From positions 1 to 5,595 of the forward strand of contig JAEKLU010000346.1 in the NCBI GenBank assembly GCA_019509685.1: 5,595 nucleotides of DNA, given 5' to 3'. Under the pieces are notes generated by a model. The model did no database searches. It saw only the letters and a list, made by a program, of their open reading frames with translations, and was not told where the DNA came from. Shown here one piece after another: positions 1 to 5,595 of this stretch (position 1 is its first letter; every line of letters begins with the position of its first letter). The translations under genes and the position numbers were made by a program. This DNA is from Mesorhizobium sp. (GTDB taxonomy: Bacteria; Pseudomonadota; Alphaproteobacteria; Rhizobiales; Rhizobiaceae).

Positions 1-1451
1 ACGTCTCCTTCGGCGTCGACAAGGGCGCCGTGCATGGGCTGATGGGCGAGAACGGCGCCGGTAAATCCACCCTGATCAAGATCCTGTCGGGCGACCAGCA
101 TGCCGATGAAGGCGAGATTGGCATCGATGGCAAGGTCCAGGCCTATTCATCGACAAGGGACGCCTTCGACAATGGCGTCATCGTCATCCACCAGGAATTG
201 CAGCTCGTCCCCGAACTGACCGTGGCCGAAAACCTCAGCCTCGGCCGTTTTCCCGCCCGCGCCGGCATCATCGCCGGCCGCCGGATGCTGGATGATGTCG
301 GCGCCAAGCTGAGATCGGCCGGCATCGACATCGACATGCGCCGCAAGGTCAAGACGCTGTCCATCGGCGAACGCCAGATGGTCGAGATCGCCAAGGCGAT
401 CATGCTCGACGCGCGCGTCATCGCGCTGGATGAGCCGACCTCATCGCTGTCGTCGCGCGAAAGCGAAATCCTGTTTGCCCTGATCGATCGCCTGCGCGGC
501 GAGGGCAAGGTCATCATCTACGTCTCGCATCGCCTGGACGAAGTGTTTCGTCTTTGCGACAGCCTCACCGTGCTGCGTGACGGCAAGCTCGCGGCGCACC
601 ACGCCTCACTGAAAGGTGTTACGCGCGACCAGGTTGTCGCCGAAATGGTCGGCCGTGAAATCTCCGACATCTGGGGTTTTCGCCAGCGCAAATCAGGCGA
701 TGTCCGCCTGAAGGTCGAGTCTCTCTCTGGCCCCAAACTGAAGATCCCGGCCAGTTTCGAGGCCCGCGCCGGCGAGATCGTCGGCTTCTTCGGCCTGATC
801 GGCGCCGGGCGCTCGGAGTTGATGCGGCTGGTCTTCGGCGCCGACCTGCGCTCCGGCGGCGCCATCACCGTCGACGGCAAGCTGGTCCGCGCCGCCGATC
901 CGCATGACGCGATCCGCGCCGGCATCGTGCTGTGCTCGGAAGACCGCAAGCACGACGGGATTATCCAGGGACGCTCGATCGAGGAGAACATCAACATCTC
1001 GTCGCGGCGCCATTACACCCGTTTCGGCGTCCTCAACCGCGCCAGCGAGATCGAAACCGCCGAGACCTTCATCAAGAAGCTCAAGGTGCGCACGCCCTCG
1101 CGCAAGCAGGACATCATCAACCTCTCCGGCGGCAACCAGCAGAAGGTTATTCTTGGCCGCTGGCTGTCGGAGCAGGGCGTGCGCGTCCTCATCGTCGACG
1201 AGCCGACGCGCGGCATCGATGTCGGCGCCAAAGCGGAAATCTACGAACTGCTCTACCAGCTTGCCGAAGACGGCATGGCGATCGTCGTCGTCTCGTCGGA
1301 ACTGCCGGAGGTGATGGGCATCTGCGACCGCATCCTGGTGATGTGCGGCGGACGCATCAGCGCCGAACTCGACCGGAACCAGTTCGCCGAGAAGGCGATC
1401 CTGGCCGCTGCCCTTCCCGACCAGAAAACCCCCGACGCGATCGCATCCTGA
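1..1451 (+). CDS. araG: Sugar ABC transporter ATP-binding protein, AraG-like (5' partial)
   Basis: This is the cytoplasmic ATPase of a CUT2-type sugar importer, with two fused nucleotide-binding domains powering the permease encoded next. The reading frame is open from position 3 to the left edge. A GTG at 30 lies just before the Walker A motif and is too late to be the true start; E. coli AraG has about 25 more residues before this point. Counting from position 30, domain 1 shows Walker A GENGAGKST (6-14), Q-loop Q55, signature LSIGE (110-114), Walker B ALDEPTSS (132-139) and H-loop H167. Domain 2 has the degenerate Walker A GLIGAGRSE (255-263, Arg for Lys), signature LSGGNQQ (365-371), Walker B LIVDEPTRG (387-395) and Ser instead of the H-loop His (VSSELPEV, 421-428). 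Degenerate domain 2 motifs are normal in RbsA/MglA/AraG proteins. Stretches such as MVGREISDIWG and GLIGAGRSELM recall AraG more than RbsA or XylG. The substrate is inferred from this likeness and the downstream genes; galactose or fucose cannot be excluded. No lesion is seen. Confidence 0.93.
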   Translation, partial: VSFGVDKGAVHGLMGENGAGKSTLIKILSGDQHADEGEIGIDGKVQAYSSTRDAFDNGVIVIHQELQLVPELTVAENLSLGRFPARAGIIAGRRMLDDVGAKLRSAGIDIDMRRKVKTLSIGERQMVEIAKAIMLDARVIALDEPTSSLSSRESEILFALIDRLRGEGKVIIYVSHRLDEVFRLCDSLTVLRDGKLAAHHASLKGVTRDQVVAEMVGREISDIWGFRQRKSGDVRLKVESLSGPKLKIPASFEARAGEIVGFFGLIGAGRSELMRLVFGADLRSGGAITVDGKLVRAADPHDAIRAGIVLCSEDRKHDGIIQGRSIEENINISSRRHYTRFGVLNRASEIETAETFIKKLKVRTPSRKQDIINLSGGNQQKVILGRWLSEQGVRVLIVDEPTRGIDVGAKAEIYELLYQLAEDGMAIVVVSSELPEVMGICDRILVMCGGRISAELDRNQFAEKAILAAALPDQKTPDAIAS

Positions 1452-1454
1452 GGA
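1450..1454 (+). promoter_or_regulatory. Shine-Dalgarno site of the permease gene, overlapping the araG stop
   Basis: GAGGA lies 6 nt before the ATG at 1461 and shares bases with the TGA stop of the ATPase gene (1449-1451). This supports the ATG at 1461 and suggests coupled translation of the two transporter subunits. Confidence 0.7.
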
Positions 1455-1460
1455 TTTGCC

Positions 1461-2411
1461 ATGACCGACCAGTTGAAGAAGCTCCTGCTCGGCGAACAGG
1501 GTCTCGTCGTCATCTTCATCGTCGCCTTCGCCCTGGTGTCGCTCCTGGTGCCGAACTTCCTCACCGACCGCAACATGCTTGGCCTGCTGCAGTCGGTGGT
1601 CACCGTCGGCATCGTCGCCTGCACCATGATGTTCTGCCTCGCCGCGCGCGATTTCGACCTGTCGGTCGGTTCGATCGTCGCCTTTGCCGGCATGGTCGCC
1701 GTGATGGCATCGAACTACACCGGTTCGATCCTGCTGGGCCTCCTGGCGGCGATCGCCTGCGGCGCCTTTGTCGGCTTCATCAACGGCGTCGTCATCGCCA
1801 AATTCCACATCAACGCGTTGATCACGACTTTGGCCACCATGCAGATTGTGCGTGGCCTTGCGCTGATCGCCTCCGACGGCCGTGCCGTCGGCATCAACAG
1901 CCCGGATTTCTACCAGCTCGCTTTGTCGAAGCTGCTCGGCATCCCGACGCCGATCTGGGTGCTGGCGGTTTTGTTCGGCATTTTCGGCTTCGTCCTGAAC
2001 CGCACCATTTTCGGCAAGAACACGCTGGCCATTGGCGGCAATCCGGAGGCCTCGCGCCTTGCCGGCGTCAATGTCGACAGGACCCGCATCTGGATTTTCG
2101 CGCTGCAGGGCGTCGTCTGCGGCATCGCCGGCATCCTGCTTGCCTCGCGCATTACCTCGGGCCAGCCCAACGCGGCGGTCGGGCTCGAGCTTTCCGTTAT
2201 CTCGGCCTGCGTGCTCGGCGGCGTCTCGCTTGCCGGCGGGCGCGCCACCATGTCCGGCGTCATCGTCGGCGTGCTGATCATGGGCATCGCCGAAAATGCC
2301 ATGAACCTGCTCAACATCCCGGCCTTCTATCAGTACATCGTGCGCGGCGTTATTTTGCTCCTGGCGGTGCTGCTCGACAATCTGCGTTCCTCGGCTTTGG
2401 GCCGACGTTGA
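1461..2411 (+). CDS. araH: Sugar ABC transporter permease, AraH-like
   Basis: This is the inner-membrane permease of the same importer, which probably forms a homodimer channel bound to the AraG-like ATPase. At 316 residues it is close to E. coli AraH (about 328). It is very hydrophobic, with roughly eight to ten membrane segments, for example near residues 14-31, 44-62, 88-113, 119-137, 165-180, 211-229, 264-285 and 290-306. Hallmarks of the BPD_transp_2 family are FDLSVGS (65-71) and the cytoplasmic coupling loop GGNPEASRLAGV (192-203). Segments INALITTLATMQIVRGLA (117-134), SRITSGQP (229-236), VISACVLGGVSL (246-257) and ENAMNLLNI (278-286) match what I recall of AraH nearly word for word, which makes L-arabinose the favoured substrate. 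The ATG at 1461 has a good ribosome binding site and starts 9 nt after the ATPase stop. The gene appears intact. The expected binding protein is not in the window and may lie upstream of araG. Confidence 0.93.
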   Translation: MTDQLKKLLLGEQGLVVIFIVAFALVSLLVPNFLTDRNMLGLLQSVVTVGIVACTMMFCLAARDFDLSVGSIVAFAGMVAVMASNYTGSILLGLLAAIACGAFVGFINGVVIAKFHINALITTLATMQIVRGLALIASDGRAVGINSPDFYQLALSKLLGIPTPIWVLAVLFGIFGFVLNRTIFGKNTLAIGGNPEASRLAGVNVDRTRIWIFALQGVVCGIAGILLASRITSGQPNAAVGLELSVISACVLGGVSLAGGRATMSGVIVGVLIMGIAENAMNLLNIPAFYQYIVRGVILLLAVLLDNLRSSALGRR

Positions 2412-2424
2412 CCCGTCTTCGACT

Positions 2425-2428
2425 GGAG
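2425..2428 (+). promoter_or_regulatory. Shine-Dalgarno site that fixes the start of the SDR gene
   Basis: GGAG lies 8 nt before the ATG at 2437, in the 25-nt gap after the permease stop. It supports 2437 as the original start of the dehydrogenase, rather than the internal TTG at 2514 that opens the longer downstream reading frame. Confidence 0.65.
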
Positions 2429-2436
2429 TGACTGAT

Positions 2437-3212
2437 ATGGCTGAACGCCTGTCCGGCAAACGCATCTTCCTGACCGGCGCCGCGCAAGGCATCGGCCTTG
2501 CGATCGCCGAGGCTTGTCTGGCCGAGCAAAGCTGTTCTTAGTCGACCGCGATGGCGGGCTTCTCGGTAGGGCCGTTGCCGGCCTCTCCGCACCGCGCGGT
2601 CACATCAGGCATTGCACCGCCGATATCGCCGATGCAGCCGTCATTGCCGAAGCCGTGGCGCGCGCGACCGTCGAGATCGGCCCCATCAACGCGCTGATCA
2701 ACAATGCCGGCATGAATGTGTTTTCGACGCCGCTCGAGGCGACCGAGGAGGAGTGGAACCGCAATTTCGACGTCAACGTCAAGGGCGCATGGAACTGCAG
2801 CAAGGCAGTATTGCCGGGCATGATCGCCAGTGGCGGCGGCGCCATCCTCAACATCGCCTCGACGCACAGCTTTACCATCATCCCGCACACCTTCCCTTAT
2901 CCGGTCGCCAAGCACGCGCTGCTCGGCCTGACCAAATCGCTGGCGCTTGAATATGCCGGGCAGGGCGTGCGCGTGAACGCACTGGCGCCCGGCTATGTCG
3001 AAACGCAGAAGGCGATCGACTATTGGAACAGTTTTCCCGATCCGGCGGCGGCGCGCACCAATACTCTGGCGCTGCATCCCGGCGGCCGCATCGCGATCGC
3101 GCGCGAGATCGCGCTTGCCGCGGTGTTCATGATTTCCGACGAGTGCCCGTTCATGAACGCGGCCACCCTCGTCGTCGATGGCGGGCTCAGCCAATTGCAG
3201 CACCCCGCCTAA
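2437..3212 (+). pseudogene. Short-chain dehydrogenase/reductase, probable aldose (L-arabinose) 1-dehydrogenase, frameshifted
   Basis: An intact copy would be a soluble NAD(P)-dependent dehydrogenase of about 258 residues, probably oxidising the imported aldose at C1 to its lactone. Translation from the ATG at 2437 gives 30 plausible SDR residues, including the cofactor motif TGAAQGIG (residues 13-20), then meets TAG at 2539-2541. The rest of the SDR continues without a break in another frame from about 2526 to the TAA at 3210-3212. That part has AKLFLVDRD (from 2526), NNAG (2700-2711), the catalytic Ser of NIAS (2859), the YPVAK catalytic motif (Tyr 2898, Lys 2910) and the C-terminal VVDGG. 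The fold is thus complete but split over two frames, with a net loss of 1 or 4 bases. The substrate is inferred from position between a transporter and sugar-acid enzymes; SDR sequence alone does not settle it. The dehydratase ATG follows 14 nt after the stop. A sequencing error could produce the same picture. Confidence 0.88.
2524..2528 (+). other. Frameshift site in the SDR gene
   Basis: Before this point the SDR reads as EACLAE in the frame of the ATG at 2437. After it the SDR reads as AKLFLVDRD, one base back. SDRs usually have a Gly between these blocks (AEGAK), so a loss of 4 bases would restore the family pattern exactly, while a loss of 1 base would restore the frame but leave the protein one residue short. 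The codons GAG-CAA-AGC do not form a slippery heptamer for -1 slippage. Confidence 0.8.
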
Positions 3213-3226
3213 GTTCGGGAAAAGCC

Positions 3227-4855
3227 ATGACCAAGAGACGATCGCAGCACTGGTTCGGCGGGCTGGGCAAGGATGCCTTCATCCACCGCAGTTGGATGAA
3301 GAACAACGGCCTGCCCGACGATGCTTTCGACGGCCGTCCGGTGATAGGCATCTGCAACACCTTCTCCGAATTCACGCCCTGCCACGTGCACTTTCGCGGC
3401 CTGATCGAACACATCAAGGCCGGCGTGCTCGAAGCCGGCGGCCTGCCGCTGGAATTCCCGGTGTTCTCCTGCGGCGAATCCAATCTGCGGCCGACGGCGA
3501 TGCTGTTTCGCAACCTCGCCTCGATGGATGTCGAGGAAGCGATCCGCGGCAACCCCATGGACGGTGTCGTGCTGATGGCCGGCTGCGACAAGACCACGCC
3601 GTCGCTGGTGATGGGTGCTGCCTCCTGTGACCTGCCTTCGATCGTCATCTCCGGCGGGCCGATGCTCAACGGCCGCTTCCAGGGTCGCGAGATCGGCTCC
3701 GGCACCGACGTCTGGAAGTTTTCGGAAGATGTCCGCGCGGGCGTGATGAGCGAACAGGATTTCGCCAATGCCGAGAGCGCCATGTCGCGCTCGCCCGGCC
3801 ATTGCATGACCATGGGCACGGCCTCGACCATGGCGTCGATGGTCGAAGCGCTCGGCCTGGCGCTGCCTGGCAATGCCGCCTATCCCGCGGTCGATGCGCG
3901 CCGCAACCGCACCGCTCGCATGACGGGGCGGCGCATCGTCGAAATGGTCAATGAGGATCTGCGCCCATCGGCCATCCTCACCAGGCAGACCTTCGCCAAC
4001 GCCATCCGCGTTAACGGCGCCATCGGTGGCTCGACCAACGCGGTCGTGCACCTGCTGGCGATTGCCGGCCGCGTTGGAACCGAACTCAGCCTCGACGACT
4101 GGGACCATTTTGGTCGCGACGTGCCGACCATTCTCGACCTGATGCCGTCAGGCCGCTTCCTGATGGAGGATTTCTGCTACGCCGGCGGCATTCCGGCCGT
4201 CATGAAAGAGATCGCCGACATGCTCGATCTCGACGCGCTGACGGTGACCGGCAAGAGCGTGGGTGAGAACATCGCCGACGCCCAAAACTACAATCCGGAG
4301 GTGATCCGCCCGCGCGACAAGGCACTGACACCGCATGGCGGCATCGCGGTGCTGCGCGGCAACCTTGCACCCGACGGCGCCATCATCAACGACGATCCCG
4401 CGCTCGACATCGACGAGACCTCGATCATGGTATTGAAGAATTGCGGTCCAAAGGGCTATCCGGGCATGGCCGAGGTCGGCAACATGGCGCTGCCGCAAAA
4501 GCTCCTGAAGCAGGGCATCCGCGACATGATCCGCATTTCCGACGCCCGCATGTCCGGCACCGCCTTCGGCACGGTCGTGCTGCATGCGGCGCCAGAAGCG
4601 GCTGTTGGCGGACCGCTGGCGCTGGTCAAAAGCGGCGACGTGATCGAACTCGATGTCGAGTCGCGAAAGCTGCATCTCGACGTCTCGGACGAGGAACTGG
4701 CGCGGCGGCGTCAATCCTGGCAGCCGCCCGTGCCGGCAATGCGCGGCGGCTATCAGGGCCTCTATGTCGACCATGTCCTGCAGGCCGACCGTGGCGCCGA
4801 TCTTGATTTCCTTGTGGGCAGTCGCGGCCATGCCATTCCACGCGAAAGCCATTGA
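3227..4855 (+). CDS. IlvD/Edd-family sugar-acid dehydratase, probable L-arabonate dehydratase with an internal deletion
   Basis: This family uses a [2Fe-2S] cluster and Mg2+ to remove water from an aldonate, here most likely L-arabonate, giving 2-keto-3-deoxy-L-arabonate in the cytoplasm. The product has 542 residues from ATG 3227, with GGGA 6 nt upstream. Three Cys at expected cluster positions are present: C52 (TPCH), C120 (AGCDKTTPS) and C193 (GHCMTMGTAST). IGGSTNAV (267-274), LKNCGPKGYPGM (403-414) and the active-site Ser of ISDARMSGT (S443) are also present. As I recall, the Rhizobium leguminosarum enzyme has about 579 residues, with cluster Cys at 59, 127 and 200 and the active Ser at 480. 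The Cys here are offset by 7 but the Ser by 37, so about 30 residues are missing between them. The gap lies after NLAPDGAI (around residues 384-388), where relatives carry a conserved lysine and a GRAVVFE-like strand. The reading frame is kept, but activity is doubtful. Related substrates (D-xylonate, D-fuconate, D-galactonate) remain possible. Confidence 0.9.
   Translation: MTKRRSQHWFGGLGKDAFIHRSWMKNNGLPDDAFDGRPVIGICNTFSEFTPCHVHFRGLIEHIKAGVLEAGGLPLEFPVFSCGESNLRPTAMLFRNLASMDVEEAIRGNPMDGVVLMAGCDKTTPSLVMGAASCDLPSIVISGGPMLNGRFQGREIGSGTDVWKFSEDVRAGVMSEQDFANAESAMSRSPGHCMTMGTASTMASMVEALGLALPGNAAYPAVDARRNRTARMTGRRIVEMVNEDLRPSAILTRQTFANAIRVNGAIGGSTNAVVHLLAIAGRVGTELSLDDWDHFGRDVPTILDLMPSGRFLMEDFCYAGGIPAVMKEIADMLDLDALTVTGKSVGENIADAQNYNPEVIRPRDKALTPHGGIAVLRGNLAPDGAIINDDPALDIDETSIMVLKNCGPKGYPGMAEVGNMALPQKLLKQGIRDMIRISDARMSGTAFGTVVLHAAPEAAVGGPLALVKSGDVIELDVESRKLHLDVSDEELARRRQSWQPPVPAMRGGYQGLYVDHVLQADRGADLDFLVGSRGHAIPRESH
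4379..4390 (+). other. Apparent in-frame deletion junction in the dehydratase gene
   Basis: The codons for A385-I386-I387-N388 join NLAPDGA directly to NDDPALDIDE. In family members, including E. coli IlvD, these two blocks are separated by about 30 residues containing the conserved Lys-then-(G)PA/GRA-VFE region of the C-terminal domain. Two tandem ATC codons sit at the junction (4382-4387), which is compatible with a deletion between short repeats, although the ancestral sequence cannot be seen here. Confidence 0.75.
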
Positions 4856-4858
4856 GGT
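4854..4858 (+). promoter_or_regulatory. Shine-Dalgarno site of the DHDPS-family gene, overlapping the dehydratase stop
   Basis: GAGGT overlaps the TGA stop of the dehydratase (4853-4855) and lies 8 nt before the ATG at 4867, which supports that start and tight translational linkage. A second AGG directly abuts the ATG and is too close to serve. Confidence 0.6.
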
Positions 4859-4866
4859 CGACGAGG

Positions 4867-5595
4867 ATGCCAAGCTTCCGGCCCAATGATTTCCATGGCA
4901 TCCACGCCATCCTCTACGCACTCTTCGACGGTCAGGAAAAACTCGATCGCGCGGCGATGCGCAGGCAGGTCGAGATCTGCCTGGCGAGCGGTGTGCACGG
5001 CATGGCCGCCCTCGGCCTTGCGACCGAAGTCGCCAAGCTGACCGAAGCCGAGCGCCGGACGGTCATGGACTGGACGGCGCAGGACACCGCCGGCAAGGTA
5101 CCGCTCGCCTTCACCATCTTTGGGTCTTCGGTTGCCGAGCAGATCGCGCAGGTGCGTCATGCCGAAAGTGTCGGGGCGGATTGGGTGGTCCTGCAGCCTC
5201 CACCGGTCGGGTCTTATGGCGCATCCGAATACATCCGCTTCTTCGGCCGTGTCGCGGAGGCGACCGACCTGCCGGTGGCGATCCAGAACGCGCCGGCTTT
5301 TTTCGGCCGTGGGCTGACATCGGATGAAATCCGCGACCTCGTCACGCTTCACCCCAACATCAAGCTGGTCAAGGGCGAAGGCCCGGTCACCGACATTGCC
5401 GGCCTGATCGAGCGCACCGAAGGCCGGATTCCCGTCTTCAACGGGCGCGGCGGGCTGGAACTGATCGACAATTTCCGCATCGGTTGCCGGGGCATGATCC
5501 TGGCGCCGGACTGTATCGATCATGCCGTGCGCGCCTATGAGGCGTTCCGCGCCGGCGATGAAGCAGCAGCCGATGTCGCCTATGCCGGAATGCTG
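4867..5595 (+). CDS. DHDPS/NAL-family protein, probable 2-keto-3-deoxy-L-arabonate dehydratase (3' partial)
   Basis: This is a class I, Schiff-base-forming TIM-barrel enzyme. In this operon it probably converts 2-keto-3-deoxy-L-arabonate to 2-oxoglutarate semialdehyde; an aldolase giving pyruvate and glycolaldehyde is the alternative. The window holds 243 codons with no stop, against about 300 for the family, so roughly the last fifth is missing. FHGIHAILYALFD (9-21) matches the usual first barrel strand, which supports the ATG at 4867; a TTG at 4852 is a weaker option. LGLATEVAKLTEAER (49-63) corresponds to the GxxGE-type substrate-binding segment. The probable Schiff-base lysine is K169 in KLVKGEGP (166-173). 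At the place where DHDPS has its catalytic Tyr (YNxP), this protein has Q140 in IQNAP (139-143). I recall IQDAP at this place in Azospirillum keto-deoxy-arabonate dehydratase, so this fits that subfamily and argues against lysine biosynthesis. Its start lies 11 nt after the dehydratase stop. No lesion is visible in the part shown. Confidence 0.88.
   Translation, partial: MPSFRPNDFHGIHAILYALFDGQEKLDRAAMRRQVEICLASGVHGMAALGLATEVAKLTEAERRTVMDWTAQDTAGKVPLAFTIFGSSVAEQIAQVRHAESVGADWVVLQPPPVGSYGASEYIRFFGRVAEATDLPVAIQNAPAFFGRGLTSDEIRDLVTLHPNIKLVKGEGPVTDIAGLIERTEGRIPVFNGRGGLELIDNFRIGCRGMILAPDCIDHAVRAYEAFRAGDEAAADVAYAGML

Noticed and set aside
932..2431. A 499-residue + strand open frame running across the araG/araH junction.
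   Set aside because: Arg/His/Pro-rich shadow frame with no domain; the ATPase and permease frames carry all family motifs.
2412..2436. Possible internal terminator or promoter in the largest gap between genes.
   Set aside because: The 25 nt hold a Shine-Dalgarno site but no inverted repeat with a T-run and no convincing -35/-10 pair.
693..2492. A 599-residue open frame on the - strand across araG, araH and the SDR start.
   Set aside because: Its composition (rich in Asp, Gly, Arg, His, Gln) is typical of the antisense of GC-rich genes. It lies opposite two well-supported genes, has no recognisable motif and is an antisense shadow.
2520..2541. Programmed ribosomal frameshifting to make full-length SDR.
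   Set aside because: A -1 shift would be needed, but no slippery heptamer is present, I see no clear downstream stem-loop, and SDRs are not known to use this.
2514..3212. An independent SDR gene starting at TTG 2514.
   Set aside because: It would lack the TGxxxGIG cofactor motif, which is present just upstream in another frame from a better start (ATG 2437 with GGAG). A frameshift explains both pieces.
3023..4855. A 610-residue form of the dehydratase starting inside the SDR gene.
   Set aside because: The extra 68 residues are an out-of-frame reading of the SDR C-terminus. The family N-terminus begins near the ATG at 3227, which has a ribosome binding site.
4762..5523. A 253-residue - strand open frame over the start of the DHDPS-family gene.
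   Set aside because: Antisense shadow of a gene with clear DHDPS-family motifs; no domain or start signal of its own.

Overview
The window is a densely packed, GC-rich stretch of one sugar-utilisation operon, read entirely on the + strand. Base composition, strong G/C preference at third codon positions and the gene set suggest an alphaproteobacterium of the Rhizobiales type (Mesorhizobium/Rhizobium-like). That assignment rests on style and protein resemblance, not on a marker gene.

Layout: (1) positions 1-1451, a CUT2 sugar ABC transporter ATPase resembling AraG, missing its first ~25 residues at the left edge; (2) 1461-2411, its permease, strongly AraH-like; (3) 2437-3212, a short-chain dehydrogenase/reductase (SDR) gene broken by a frameshift near 2524-2528; (4) 3227-4855, an IlvD/Edd-family dehydratase that best fits L-arabonate dehydratase but appears to lack about 30 residues in its C-terminal domain; (5) 4867 to the right edge, a dihydrodipicolinate synthase (DHDPS)-family protein that best fits 2-keto-3-deoxy-L-arabonate dehydratase, cut off by the window end. 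Gaps between genes are only 9-25 nt and hold little beyond ribosome binding sites, so the five genes are probably co-transcribed. The promoter, the regulator and the periplasmic binding protein are not in the window.

Taken together the genes describe uptake of L-arabinose (or a related aldose) and its non-phosphorylative oxidation: sugar to lactone/aldonate (SDR), aldonate to 2-keto-3-deoxyaldonate (IlvD/Edd enzyme), then to 2-oxoglutarate semialdehyde (DHDPS-family enzyme). The final semialdehyde dehydrogenase is not seen here.

The unusual point is that the two adjacent catabolic genes each carry an apparent deletion: a frameshift that separates the NAD(P)-binding motif from the rest of the SDR, and an in-frame loss in the dehydratase. 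The transporter genes and the visible part of the last gene look intact. This is either early decay of the pathway or sequence error. I see no new kind of biological system, no mobile element, RNA gene, CRISPR array or terminator.
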